A stretch of DNA of 64,000 bases from CAIOYC01 sp038327995 (GTDB taxonomy: Bacteria; Pseudomonadota; Alphaproteobacteria; Caulobacterales; Caulobacteraceae). A program made the position numbers and the translations under genes. The notes beneath the pieces were generated by a model. That model was not told where the DNA came from and did no database searches. It worked only from the letters and a program-made list of their open reading frames with translations. Where the stretch lies: assembly GCA_038327995.1 (NCBI GenBank), contig JBBQLP010000007.1:1-64000 (forward strand), in the 5' to 3' direction. Below, in pieces: positions 11,296 to 20,254 of this stretch (positions are counted from its first letter, which is position 1; each line of letters opens with the position of its first letter).

Positions 11296-11454
11296 TGATG
11301 TTACCAAGGGCGCACACCGCGTCCGCTACTGATCGGTCCCGATGGCGGGGCCGGTTTCTGGACGAGGAACACCGGTTCCGCTGCACGTACGCACGACCCG
11401 CCCTGTCCGCCCGTGGGAATCCGCCCTCGGGGATGAAAGAAAGAGAAACCTCAG

Positions 11455-13593
11455 ATGTTTGACATCAAAAAGAAGACCATCGACTGGGCCGGCAAGAAGC
11501 TGACCCTTGAGACCGGGCGCATGGCCCGCCAGGCCGACGGCGCCGTCCTCGCCACCTACGGCGAGACCACCGTCCTCGCCACCGTCGTGTTCGCCAAGTC
11601 GCCAAAGCCCGGCCTCGACTTCTTCCCCCTGACCGTGAACTATCAGGAGAAGACCTATGCGGCGGGCAAGATCCCCGGCGGCTTCTTCAAGCGCGAAGGC
11701 CGTCCGACCGAGAAGGAAACCCTGGTTTCCCGCCTGATCGACCGTCCGATCCGCCCCTTGTTCGTCAAGGGCTTCAAGCACGAGACCCAGGTGGTCATCA
11801 ATGTGCTGAGCCATGACCTCGAGAACGATCCCGACATCGTGGCCATGGTCGCCGCCTCCGCCGCCCTGACCATCTCTGGCGTGCCGTTCATGGGCCCGAT
11901 CGGCGCCGCGCGCGTCGCCTACATCAACGGCGAATACGTCCTGAACCCGACCCTCGACCAGATGGCCGACACCCAGATGGACCTGGTGGTCGCCGCCACC
12001 GACGACGCAGTGATGATGGTCGAAAGCGAGATCAAGGAACTCTCTGAAGAGATCGTCCTCGGCGGCATCATCTTCGCCCACGAAGGCCTGAAGCCCGTCA
12101 TCGAAGCCATCATCCAACTGGCCGAACACTCCGCTAAGGAGCCCTACCAGTTCGTGGCCGAGAACACCGACCACATGGTCAAGGCGATCGCCGACCTCGT
12201 GGGCGCCGACCTGCGCGCCGCCTACGAACACAAGGGCAAGCACGAGCGTCATGAGGCGATCTACGCCGCCAAGGCCCGCGCGCAATCTCTGGTGAAGTCC
12301 GACGAGAACCCGGACGGCTTCGATTCATCGAAGTTCTCCGGCGCCTGGAAGGAATCCGAAGCCCACATCCTGCGCCGCGACATCATCGAACACGGCAAGC
12401 GCGTCGATGGCCGCGCCGTCGACACCGTGCGTCAGATCGTGTCCGAAGTGGGCGTCTTGCCCCGCGCGCACGGCTCGGCCCTGTTCACCCGCGGCGAGAC
12501 ACAGGCCCTCGTGGTGGCCACCCTCGGCACCGCGGATGACGAGCAGTGGATCGACGCCCTGGAAGGCACCTACAAGGAGAAGTTCCTCCTGCACTACAAC
12601 TTTCCTCCCTTCTCCGTCGGTGAGACGGGCCGGATGGGATCGCCGGGTCGCCGCGAAATCGGTCATGGAAAGCTGGCGTGGCGCGCGGTGCGTCCCATGA
12701 TGCCGCCGCACTCGGAGTTCCCCTACACTGTGCGTCTGGTCTCCGAAATCCTGGAGTCCAACGGCTCCTCGTCCATGGCCTCGGTCTGCGGCGCTTCACT
12801 GGCAATGATGGACGCGGGCGTGCCTCTGAAGAAGCCGGTCTCCGGCATCGCCATGGGCCTGATCCTGGAGCCCTCCGGCGAATACGCCATCCTGTCGGAC
12901 ATTCTTGGTGACGAAGACCACCTCGGCGACATGGACTTCAAGGTCGCGGGCACTGCCGACGGCATCACCTCGCTGCAGATGGACATCAAGATCCCGGGCA
13001 TCACCCGCGAGATCATGGAAAAGGCCATGCACCAGGCCAAGGCCGGCCGCGTCCACATTCTCAATGAGATGTCCAAGGCCATGGAAGCGCCCCGCGCCGA
13101 CGTGGGCGAGTTCGCGCCGAAGATCGAGACGATCACCATCCCCACCGACAAGATCCGCGACGTGATCGGCACCGGCGGCAAGATCATCCGCGAGATCGTG
13201 GAAAAGACCGGCGCCAAGGTGAACATCGACGACGAAGGTTCGGTCAAGGTCTCGGCCTCCGACGGCGCCAAGATCAAGGCGGCGATCGACTGGATCAAGT
13301 CGCTGACGTCGGAGCCTGAAGTGGGCGCGATCTACAACGGCAAGGTCGTGAAGGTGGTGGACTTCGGCGCCTTCGTGAACTTCTTCGGCGCCAAGGACGG
13401 CCTCGTCCACGTGTCGCAGATTTCCAACCAGAAGGTCGCCAAGCCCTCGGACGTCCTGTCCGAAGGCCAGATCGTGAAGGTCAAGCTCGTCGGCTTCGAC
13501 GATCGCGGCAAGACCAAGCTCTCGATGAAGGTCGTCGACCAGGAAACCGGCGAAGACCTCTCCAAGCGCGAGACGGTCGACGCCGACGCGTAA
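11455..13593 (+). CDS. pnp: polyribonucleotide nucleotidyltransferase (PNPase)
   Basis: PNPase degrades RNA 3'-to-5' by phosphorolysis and is part of RNA turnover complexes. At 712 residues it has the full architecture: two RNase PH domains (about 1-230 and 310-540) joined by an alpha-helical domain, then KH (about 560-620, with VIGTGGKIIREI) and S1 (about 622-690, with VVDFGAFVNF). Active-site landmarks such as GSPGRREIGHGKLAWRA and the SDILGDEDHLGDMDFKVAGT segment are present. A good purine-rich ribosome site (GAAAGAGAAA) precedes ATG 11455. A hairpin with a short T-run follows the stop. Confidence 0.98.
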   Translation: MFDIKKKTIDWAGKKLTLETGRMARQADGAVLATYGETTVLATVVFAKSPKPGLDFFPLTVNYQEKTYAAGKIPGGFFKREGRPTEKETLVSRLIDRPIRPLFVKGFKHETQVVINVLSHDLENDPDIVAMVAASAALTISGVPFMGPIGAARVAYINGEYVLNPTLDQMADTQMDLVVAATDDAVMMVESEIKELSEEIVLGGIIFAHEGLKPVIEAIIQLAEHSAKEPYQFVAENTDHMVKAIADLVGADLRAAYEHKGKHERHEAIYAAKARAQSLVKSDENPDGFDSSKFSGAWKESEAHILRRDIIEHGKRVDGRAVDTVRQIVSEVGVLPRAHGSALFTRGETQALVVATLGTADDEQWIDALEGTYKEKFLLHYNFPPFSVGETGRMGSPGRREIGHGKLAWRAVRPMMPPHSEFPYTVRLVSEILESNGSSSMASVCGASLAMMDAGVPLKKPVSGIAMGLILEPSGEYAILSDILGDEDHLGDMDFKVAGTADGITSLQMDIKIPGITREIMEKAMHQAKAGRVHILNEMSKAMEAPRADVGEFAPKIETITIPTDKIRDVIGTGGKIIREIVEKTGAKVNIDDEGSVKVSASDGAKIKAAIDWIKSLTSEPEVGAIYNGKVVKVVDFGAFVNFFGAKDGLVHVSQISNQKVAKPSDVLSEGQIVKVKLVGFDDRGKTKLSMKVVDQETGEDLSKRETVDADA

Positions 13594-13616
13594 GGCGCAG
13601 AGCCTTCGATAAATGT

Positions 13617-13648
13617 GGAGCCCCGGTCGGAAACGGCCGGGGCTTTCG
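13617..13648 (+). terminator. terminator after pnp
   Basis: AGCCCCGG (13619-13626) pairs with CCGGGGCT (13637-13644) around a ten-base loop, followed by a short TTTC tail. It lies 25 bases past the pnp stop. The stem is strong but the T-tract is weak. Confidence 0.7.
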
Positions 13649-13787
13649 CGTTGTGCACGGAGACTTGAAGCTTCTCTGCAACACCCCCGGTGACAATCGC
13701 CAGCGTGGCTGGAACAACCGGCTCCGTTCACCATTTGCACTGCGAACGCGGACGGATAGACTTTGAGTCGCGCTGGAGATCACGACC

Positions 13788-14090
13788 ATGGCCAACTCCC
13801 ATCTCACCGTCGTTCCGGGCGGCGAAGCCGAACTCTACAATCTCGGAACCGGGCCTGAGACCACTGCCCAGCGGGTGCAGCGTCTGCAACACGAGGCGAA
13901 TCTTCTGGCGCGCGAGCAGGTCGAGGCGCTGCAGGTGCAACTGAACGCGGCGGCGGCGATGGCGGCGGAAATCTCCCAGGGTGGCGAAGCCTATCCCGCC
14001 GGAGTGCGTGAAATGGCCGAGCGGCTCGCCGCCGACCTGCCGACCCGGGCGCAGTCGCTGCAAGCCGTACTCGAGCGCACCTGGAAGTAG
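13788..14090 (+). CDS. small hypothetical protein, helical
   Basis: No function is recognised. The 100-residue protein has a long predicted helix (about 27-65: RVQRLQHEANLLAREQVEALQVQ) that could form a coiled coil, and a second helical part (70-98). There is no signal peptide, so it is likely cytoplasmic. It stands alone between the pnp terminator and the minus-strand sigma/anti-sigma operon. Codon use looks like that of neighbouring genes, and a GGAGATCACGACC ribosome site precedes the ATG. Confidence 0.6.
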   Translation: MANSHLTVVPGGEAELYNLGTGPETTAQRVQRLQHEANLLAREQVEALQVQLNAAAAMAAEISQGGEAYPAGVREMAERLAADLPTRAQSLQAVLERTWK

Positions 14091-14135
14091 GTGGTCGCCT
14101 GTTCGGCGGCGAGATTTCTACACAATTGAATAAAA

Positions 14136-14173
14136 TGAGGGCCGTGTCTGGGGTGGGGTAGACACGGCCCTCA
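14136..14173 (-). terminator. strong terminator of the sigma/anti-sigma operon
   Basis: A perfect 14-bp stem (14136-14149 with 14160-14173) encloses a ten-base loop. Read on the minus strand, the stem is followed by TTTTATTC, a proper T-tract, while on the plus strand it is followed by CGTCCGCG. It therefore terminates minus-strand transcription from the anti-sigma gene, about 150 bases beyond its stop. It could also slow plus-strand RNA from the small gene ending at 14090. Confidence 0.8.
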
Positions 14174-14323
14174 CGTCCGCGCGCCAACGGATCGGGGCCA
14201 CGGCGCGCTGTGGACGCAAGGTATCTACGTCCAGGCTGTAAAATCGGACGCGGGCGCAAGAAAGTTTTCTTCCCCCATCCATCTCCCGTGAAGAGGGAAG
14301 GACTTAGAGTGCGCCTCGTCGTC
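14174..14323. other. 3' untranslated region between anti-sigma stop and terminator
   Basis: This 150-base stretch would be the 3' UTR of the minus-strand operon. I see no ORF with family features and no second T-tailed hairpin in it. Confidence 0.35.
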
Positions 14324-15064
14324 CTAGATCGTGGCCAGCCGGCCGACCCACTTGGGTGTGGTGGTCGGCTGTCCGGTGGGTGAGCCGCCGGGCTGCTCCA
14401 CTGTGATCGCCAGGGTCGCGGCGGGCAGGGCTCCGGGCTTCAGCGCATCCGCAATTTTCACCAGGGTCGGATGACCGGGATCGACCAGGCCCAGAGAGCG
14501 TGGCTTGCCGTCGGCAGGGATCAGCCAAAGCTCCGCCGCCCGATCCGCCGGGATGCCGAGCGCAGTGCCCGGCAGAGCATAGAGCACCCCCTTGGCCGGA
14601 TCGTAGGTGGCGGTGAGCGAGCCCTTCCCCGTGGGCCCGGATAGCTGCGCTACCAGAATGGGCTGGGCGGCGGGCGTTGGGGTCGGCTCGATCACCACCT
14701 GCGGTGGGCGAATGGCGAGGAAGACCAGGGCGGCGGCAGCAGCGGCCGTCGCGCCGATGGCCCAATTGCGCCAGAAGGCCACGGTGTGACGGGAATAGCC
14801 CAATGCCGTGTCGTTCGCTGGACTGGACGGATCGATGGCGCGGATGATTCGCGGCCAGACTCCTTGGGGCGGCTGCACGGGGACGATGGCGTCGGTCAGG
14901 GGCGCCAGCCTTTGGTCCCACGCGTGGACTTCGGCGGCAAAGGCGGGCTCACGCGAGGCGCGAGCCTCGGCGGCGGTTCGCTCCACACGATCCAGCACGC
15001 CTAAGGCATATTCGGCTGCGGTCAGGTCTTCGCGATCATCGATGGGGGGGGGCGTATCGCTCAT
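14324..15064 (-). CDS. anti-sigma factor, RskA family
   Basis: This membrane-bound regulator is expected to hold the adjacent ECF sigma factor inactive. The 246-residue protein has an N-terminal cytoplasmic domain (1-90; note the LTAAEYALGVLD motif typical of RskA/zinc-less anti-sigma domains), one membrane span (about 98-118) and a periplasmic RskA domain with AELWLIPADGKPRSLG. Its ATG overlaps the sigma stop by four bases (ATGA), the usual coupling for such pairs. The signal that releases sigma is unknown; RskA proteins are generally degraded by regulated proteolysis. Confidence 0.9.
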   Translation of the reverse strand: MSDTPPPIDDREDLTAAEYALGVLDRVERTAAEARASREPAFAAEVHAWDQRLAPLTDAIVPVQPPQGVWPRIIRAIDPSSPANDTALGYSRHTVAFWRNWAIGATAAAAAALVFLAIRPPQVVIEPTPTPAAQPILVAQLSGPTGKGSLTATYDPAKGVLYALPGTALGIPADRAAELWLIPADGKPRSLGLVDPGHPTLVKIADALKPGALPAATLAITVEQPGGSPTGQPTTTPKWVGRLATI

Positions 15065-15627
15065 GCGCTCGCCTCCAGACAGACGCGAAGCCGCTGCAGG
15101 CTTCGCCTTATCCAGCTTTTCACCGTGCCGAGCGGCGCGCCGACCCGGGCGGCCAGGGTCTCGTAGGTCACACCGTCGTAAAAGGCGGTGCGCACCACGG
15201 CGGCGTGCTGCGGCTCAAGCTGAGCCAGGCAACGCTCCAGCGACGCGGCCTCATCAGCCGCCTCTACGGACGCAGAAGGAAGAGGGCCTGAGTCCACCGC
15301 CTCGGCGGCTTCGTCCAACGGGCGCATGGCTCTGGGCCGCGCCGTCGAGCGCAGTTTGTCGATGGCCTTGTTGCGGGCGATGGCTACCAGCCAGGTAATC
15401 GGGGAAAGTCCCCGTTCCGGCTGAAACGCGCCTGCCCGGCGCCAGATGGTGAGATAAATGTCTTGCAAAACGTCCTCGGCTTCGCCCCGATCATTCAAGA
15501 TACGCAGGCAGACGCCATAAAGCTTCGCTGAGGTGTCCTGATAGACCTGCTGCAATGCGTCGCGGTCGCCGTTCGCGACGCGGGCAATGGCGCCGACCAG
15601 TCTTTCGCGGTCTGTTTCGCTGGCCAT
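15061..15627 (-). CDS. ECF RNA polymerase sigma factor
   Basis: This is a group 4 sigma factor of 188 residues. Sigma region 2 spans about 26-96 (GEAEDVLQDIYLTIWRRA, then the WLVAIARNKAIDKLR end) and region 4 about 128-182, with the helix-turn-helix VTYETLAARVGAPLGTVKSW. It is cotranscribed with the RskA-type anti-sigma gene downstream and resembles SigK-type factors. Its promoter lies in the 154-base intergenic region shared with the divergent dehydratase gene. Target genes cannot be named from this window, although the divergent sugar-acid genes are candidates by position only. Confidence 0.92.
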   Translation of the reverse strand: MASETDRERLVGAIARVANGDRDALQQVYQDTSAKLYGVCLRILNDRGEAEDVLQDIYLTIWRRAGAFQPERGLSPITWLVAIARNKAIDKLRSTARPRAMRPLDEAAEAVDSGPLPSASVEAADEAASLERCLAQLEPQHAAVVRTAFYDGVTYETLAARVGAPLGTVKSWIRRSLQRLRVCLEASA

Positions 15628-15781
15628 GGATACTCTGTGCTGCGCAAGGATTGCCCATTAAGCGTTATGGCAAGGATGTGCGCAAGCCAAGCCGCCAACG
15701 TGAGCCAAGCGCCCCATGACGCGTTAAGATGCACCACTTGCGGCGCTCGCACGAATAGCGGGATTTGTTTCGGGAGAGAAC
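15628..15781. promoter_or_regulatory. divergent promoter region, sigma operon / sugar-acid operon
   Basis: The region separates two head-to-head operons, so both promoters should lie here. A TTTCGGGAGAGAAC ribosome site precedes the dehydratase ATG at 15782. I could not identify a convincing -35/-10 pair for either direction by eye. Confidence 0.45.
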
Positions 15782-17509
15782 ATGGCGACGAGCGGCAAGC
15801 GCACCTTAAGGTCCCAGGCGTGGTTCGGGGGGCATGATCGCAACAGTTTCATCCACCGATCCTGGATGAAGAACCATGGCGAGCCCGCCGACAGCTTCGA
15901 CGGGCGTCCGGTGATCGGCATCTGCAACACATTCTCCGAGCTTACCCCCTGCAACGCCCACTTCCGTGAGGTGGCGGAAAAGGTGAAGCGCGGTGTCTTG
16001 CAGGCAGGCGGGTTCCCGGTCGAGTTCCCGGTGATGAGCCTTGGCGAGACCAATCTTCGTCCCACCGCCATGCTCTTTCGCAACCTTGCCTCGATGGACG
16101 TTGAGGAGAGTATCCGCGGCAACCCCATCGACGGGGTGGTGCTGCTCACCGGCTGCGACAAGACCACCCCCGCGCTCCTGATGGGGGCGGCCAGCTGCGA
16201 TCTTCCGGCCATCGTGGTGTCGGGCGGCGCGATGCTGAACGGACGCTTCCATGGACGGACGCTCGGCTCCGGCACCGACGTTTGGCGGCTTTCGGAGGAG
16301 GTGCGGGCCGGAACCCTGCCGCCAACTGAGTTCCTCGACGCCGAAGCAGCCAATTCCCGTTCCGTGGGGCATTGCAACACTATGGGCACCGCCTCGTCCA
16401 TGGCGACGTTGGTGGAGGCGCTCGGCATCGCCCTGCCCACCAACGCCGCGATCCCCGCAGCCGACGCGCGCCGCTACACCCTGGCGCAGATGACCGGGCG
16501 GCGGATTGTGGACATGGTGCACGAGGACCTGCGCCCGTCCCACATCCTGACCCGCGAGGCGTTCGAGAATGCGATCCGGGTGATCGGCGCGGTGGGCGGT
16601 TCCACCAACTGCGTGCTCCACCTTCTGGCCATCGCCGGACGGGTGGGAGTGGAGATGACGCTGGACGACTGGGATAGGCTGGGGCGCGACGTGCCGACCA
16701 TCGTCGACCTGATGCCGTCGGGGCGGTTTTTGATGGAGGACTTCTACTACGCAGGCGGCGTTCCGGCGGTGATGGCCGAGATGGCAGATATTTTGCACAC
16801 CGGCGCTCTCACCGTGACCGGCAAGAGCGTGGGGGAAAATATCAAGGGCGCGCCCTGCTGGAACCGCGAGGTGATCCGCACGCGAGACAACCCGCTCGCA
16901 GCGCACGGGGGGCTGGTGATCCTGCGGGGCAACCTCGCGCCGCACGGAGCGGTGCTGAAGCCTTCCGCCGCCTCGCCGGAACTGATGCAGCATCGGGGTC
17001 CGGCGGTGGTGTTCTCCTCCATCGAGGATTTCCACGCGCGGGTTGACGATCCCGACCTGAACGTCAGCGCGGACTCGGTGATGGTGTTGCAGAACTGCGG
17101 TCCGCGTGGCTATCCGGGCATGGCGGAGGTGGGCAATATGCCGATCCCCAAGAAGCTGCTTGAACAGGGGGTGCGGGACATGGTGCGGGTTTCGGATGCG
17201 CGCATGAGCGGAACCGCCTACGGAACTTGCGTGCTGCACGTGGCGCCCGAGGCGGCGGCGGGGGGGCCGCTGGCCCTGGTGCGCGATGGCGACATGATCG
17301 CGCTCGACGTGGAGGCGCGGACTCTCATTCTCGATGTGTCCGAGGAGGAACTGGCGACCCGCCGCGCCGCCTGGACTGCGCGTCCAGCCGAGATGATCGG
17401 CGGCTACCAGTCGCTCTACATCCAGCACGTCATGGGCGCCGACAAGGGCGCGGACCTCGACTTTCTGGTGGGCTGTCGAGGCCATGCCGTGCCGCGCGAG
17501 AATCATTGA
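15782..17509 (+). CDS. IlvD/Edd-family sugar-acid dehydratase, L-arabinonate dehydratase type
   Basis: These enzymes dehydrate aldonates (for example L-arabinonate, D-fuconate or D-galactonate) to 2-keto-3-deoxy acids using a [2Fe-2S] cluster and Mg2+. The 575-residue protein matches the arabinonate dehydratase branch along its length, including LRSQAWFGG near the start and DADLDFLxGCRG-like text at the end (GADLDFLVGCRG). Cluster cysteines are C57, C125 and C198, with CDKTTP (125-130) around the metal-site lysine. The next gene, a lactonase, overlaps its stop by one base, so lactone opening and dehydration appear coupled. The exact aldonate is not fixed by sequence alone. Confidence 0.88.
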   Translation: MATSGKRTLRSQAWFGGHDRNSFIHRSWMKNHGEPADSFDGRPVIGICNTFSELTPCNAHFREVAEKVKRGVLQAGGFPVEFPVMSLGETNLRPTAMLFRNLASMDVEESIRGNPIDGVVLLTGCDKTTPALLMGAASCDLPAIVVSGGAMLNGRFHGRTLGSGTDVWRLSEEVRAGTLPPTEFLDAEAANSRSVGHCNTMGTASSMATLVEALGIALPTNAAIPAADARRYTLAQMTGRRIVDMVHEDLRPSHILTREAFENAIRVIGAVGGSTNCVLHLLAIAGRVGVEMTLDDWDRLGRDVPTIVDLMPSGRFLMEDFYYAGGVPAVMAEMADILHTGALTVTGKSVGENIKGAPCWNREVIRTRDNPLAAHGGLVILRGNLAPHGAVLKPSAASPELMQHRGPAVVFSSIEDFHARVDDPDLNVSADSVMVLQNCGPRGYPGMAEVGNMPIPKKLLEQGVRDMVRVSDARMSGTAYGTCVLHVAPEAAAGGPLALVRDGDMIALDVEARTLILDVSEEELATRRAAWTARPAEMIGGYQSLYIQHVMGADKGADLDFLVGCRGHAVPRENH

Positions 17510-18414
17510 TGGCGTCGCCTCTGGTCCATGTCGTCGCCCGGCCGTCCGATGCACCCCAGCGCGATCAACTGGGCGAGGGCGCCTTCTGGGACCAAGCGAC
17601 GGGCGCGCTCTACTGGGTGGACATCGTCGGCAAGCGGGCCATGCGGCTCGATCCTTTGAGCGGCGCCATGCAGGTGTGGCCTACGCCTTCGCCCTGTTCG
17701 GCCATCATTCCTACTGCGCGGGGCGACGCCATTGTCGCGCTGGCGGACGGGCTGCATCGGCTGAATTTCGAGACCGGAGCTATCCAGCATTTCTGCAGTC
17801 CCGACCCCGATGTGCGCAACCGGTCCAACGATTGCCGCACCGATGCGCGGGGCCGTATCTGGCTTGGCACCATGTGGAACAACATCGGTGAGAACGGTGA
17901 AGGTGTGGCTCTCGGCGGCGCCACCGGGACCATCTCCTGCGTCGAAGCGGACGGATCCTCGACCCGAATGCTGACCGATATGAGCATCACCAACTCGATC
18001 GCCTTCTCGCCGGATGGCCGCACCTTTTATTGCACCGATACGCGCAAGCACTTGATCTGGGCGTTCGCCTGCGACCCGGACGGCCCAACGTTGAGCAACC
18101 AGAGGGTCTTCTCCGAAGTGACCGAGGGCGGGCCTGACGGCTCGTCCGTCGACGTCGAGGGGGGGCTCTGGACCGCACAATGGGGGGCTGGGAAGGTGGT
18201 GAGGCGCACGCCGGACGGGCGGACGGATCGCGAGATCGTCGTCCCCGCCCATCAACCGTCGAGCTGCTGTTTCGGCGGACCGGACCTGAAGACCCTCTAC
18301 ATCACCTCGGCGCGACAGGACCTTGCGGCGCTGGAACCTAGCAGCCTCGACGGCGCCTTGTTCGCTGTCGACCTCGACACCGCTGGCCTGCCAATGACAC
18401 GGTTCGCGGGCTAG
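17509..18414 (+). CDS. SMP-30/gluconolactonase-family lactonase
   Basis: This is a six-bladed propeller lactonase that hydrolyses sugar lactones to aldonic acids. ATG 17509 overlaps the dehydratase stop (TGATG); a much longer reading from 17227 would run inside the dehydratase gene and is rejected. In the 301-residue product the metal ligands expected from the family are E23 (LGEGAFW), N162 (ITNSIAFSPDG) and D210 (GGPDGSS), with N107 near the substrate. It probably acts on an arabino-, galactono- or fuconolactone made by an oxidoreductase not present here. Its stop shares the CTAG at 18411-18414 with the convergent ggt stop. Confidence 0.88.
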   Translation: MASPLVHVVARPSDAPQRDQLGEGAFWDQATGALYWVDIVGKRAMRLDPLSGAMQVWPTPSPCSAIIPTARGDAIVALADGLHRLNFETGAIQHFCSPDPDVRNRSNDCRTDARGRIWLGTMWNNIGENGEGVALGGATGTISCVEADGSSTRMLTDMSITNSIAFSPDGRTFYCTDTRKHLIWAFACDPDGPTLSNQRVFSEVTEGGPDGSSVDVEGGLWTAQWGAGKVVRRTPDGRTDREIVVPAHQPSSCCFGGPDLKTLYITSARQDLAALEPSSLDGALFAVDLDTAGLPMTRFAG

Positions 18415-20165
18415 TACCCCAGCGCGACGCCTTCGCGGCGGGGGTCGGCGGCGCCCTCATATCCGCCCCTGCGCCTGATCACCACGTGCAGGCCGGAGTT
18501 CTCGCCAGCGTCGGCTGACACTGTGAGCCCCTTGGCGCGAAGGGCCGCCAGCACCTCGGGGGCCGCGCCCGCCTCCACCGAGACCGCAGCCCCGCGCGCG
18601 ACGATATTGGGCAGAGCCAGAGCGTCGATGGGCTTCATCTTCCAGTCGATCAGCCCCACCAGCGCCTTGGCCACATAGGCGATGATGGAGTTGCCGCCAG
18701 GAGAGCCGACCGCCATCACGAACCGCCCCGGCTTGTCGCCCGCCAGCCGCTCGAACACGATCACCGGGCTCATCGACGAGCGGGGATGCTTGCCGCCCGC
18801 GACAGCGTTGGCGGCAGGGGCGCCGGTGGAATCATTAGGTGAGAGGGAAAAGTCCGTGAGCTGATTGTTGAGGAAGAAGCCGTCCACCATCCGGCCCGAG
18901 CCGAAGATGCTCTCCACCGTGGTGGTCATGGAGACCACGTTTCCCTCAGCGTCCACGATCACGAAACTGGTGGTGCCGCCGGGCTCGGGCGTGTTGTCCT
19001 TTCCGGCGGGAGGGGCGCCCGGGGGCGAGCCGAAAGGCGGCGCACCCTTGGCGAGACCGTCAGTCTCCATCGTCTTCGCCCGCGCGGCGTCATAGGCGGG
19101 GTCGAGCATCCCGGCGCTCGGCACCTTCACGAAGCGCGGATCGCCGACGTAGTGGTCGCGGTCGGCGTAAGCGAGGCGGCTGGCCTCCACGAACTCCACC
19201 CAAGCCTGCGGGTCGGCGGGGCCGCGCGTGGCGATATCGGTGCTCTCCAGGATGCCGAGGATTTCCAGCACGCCCACACCTCCGCCCGGCGGCGGCGGGG
19301 CGCAAATGACGTAGGCGCGATAAGGGCGGCACAGCGCCTCGTCCGTGGCCGGACGATAGGCGGCGAGGTCGGCGGTGGTCAGCAGCCCTTCCGGAGCGGG
19401 CAGGGCATGGGTGCGCGCGATGATGTCATCGGCGATCTTGCCCTTCATCAGGGCGTCGGGTCCCTCGGCAGCGAGCCGTTTCAGCGTCGCGGCATAGGCG
19501 GGGTTCTTTAATGTATCGCCCGCCTGATAGCGTCCGCCGCTGGCCTTGGTGAAATAGGCGGTCGCGTCCGGGGTGTTGGCCTGCGGGAAGCGGGAGTTGA
19601 TCATCCCGGCGAGGCGCGGGCTGACGGTGAAGCCCTCGCTCGCCATCCGCTCGGCGTCGGCGAACAGCTTCGACCACGGGAGGCGTCCGTGCGCCTTGTG
19701 AGCGTAGCCCAGCATGGGAATGGCCCCGAGCACCCCCGTCGAGCGGCCCGAGAGCACCGCGGCGACAACGCTGATCGGCTTGCCGTTCGCGCCCAGAAAG
19801 TAGCCGGGCGTGGCGGCGGAAGGCGCGACTTCCCGCCCGTTGAACACCACCGTCTTGCGGGTTTTGGCGTCGTAGTAGGTCATGAAGGCGCCGCCGCCGA
19901 GGCCGGAGCTTTGCGGCTCCACCAACCCCAGCACCGCCTGGATGGCCACGGCGGCGTCCACTGCGCTGCCTCCCGCCTTCAACACCTTCAGCCCCGCGTT
20001 CGCCGCAAGGGGATTGGCGGCGGCGACCATGGCGTGAGGCGAAAGCGCCGCGCCGTCCGAGGCGAGCTTGGCCGCAAGCGGCTTGGCGCTCACCGCACCC
20101 GCCAATGCGCTCGCCAGAACGAGGCCGATAAGGACGCTGGCGGGTCTTGGACGAACGAGCGGCAT
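18411..20165 (-). CDS. ggt: gamma-glutamyltranspeptidase
   Basis: Ggt cleaves gamma-glutamyl bonds, as in glutathione, outside the cytoplasm and self-processes into two subunits. Start ATG 20165 is chosen for its AAGGGGA site; an in-frame TTG lies at 20192. The 584-residue protein has a signal sequence (about 1-27), the large-subunit signatures (GGSAVDAAVA, GLGGGAFMTYY) and the autocleavage threonine T398 in GGTTSF, followed by SSMSP of the oxyanion region and GSPGG. It is divergent from the S58 peptidase gene. Together with that gene and a peptide transporter it suggests peptide or glutathione scavenging. Confidence 0.93.
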   Translation of the reverse strand: MPLVRPRPASVLIGLVLASALAGAVSAKPLAAKLASDGAALSPHAMVAAANPLAANAGLKVLKAGGSAVDAAVAIQAVLGLVEPQSSGLGGGAFMTYYDAKTRKTVVFNGREVAPSAATPGYFLGANGKPISVVAAVLSGRSTGVLGAIPMLGYAHKAHGRLPWSKLFADAERMASEGFTVSPRLAGMINSRFPQANTPDATAYFTKASGGRYQAGDTLKNPAYAATLKRLAAEGPDALMKGKIADDIIARTHALPAPEGLLTTADLAAYRPATDEALCRPYRAYVICAPPPPGGGVGVLEILGILESTDIATRGPADPQAWVEFVEASRLAYADRDHYVGDPRFVKVPSAGMLDPAYDAARAKTMETDGLAKGAPPFGSPPGAPPAGKDNTPEPGGTTSFVIVDAEGNVVSMTTTVESIFGSGRMVDGFFLNNQLTDFSLSPNDSTGAPAANAVAGGKHPRSSMSPVIVFERLAGDKPGRFVMAVGSPGGNSIIAYVAKALVGLIDWKMKPIDALALPNIVARGAAVSVEAGAAPEVLAALRAKGLTVSADAGENSGLHVVIRRRGGYEGAADPRREGVALGY

Positions 20166-20254
20166 ACGAACAAATCCCCTTGGCGAAACCAACGGCGTGA
20201 TCTGCGCCGGATTTTGCGTCTGGACAAGCGCCCGCGTGGCGGGACAGTTCCACT

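Noticed and set aside
14136..14173. Terminator for the small plus-strand gene ending at 14090
   Set aside because: The T-tract follows the stem only on the minus strand, so it mainly serves the sigma/anti-sigma operon.
15806..17554. 582-residue minus-strand ORF
   Set aside because: Antisense to the sugar-acid dehydratase, which has matching cluster cysteines and family-wide similarity.
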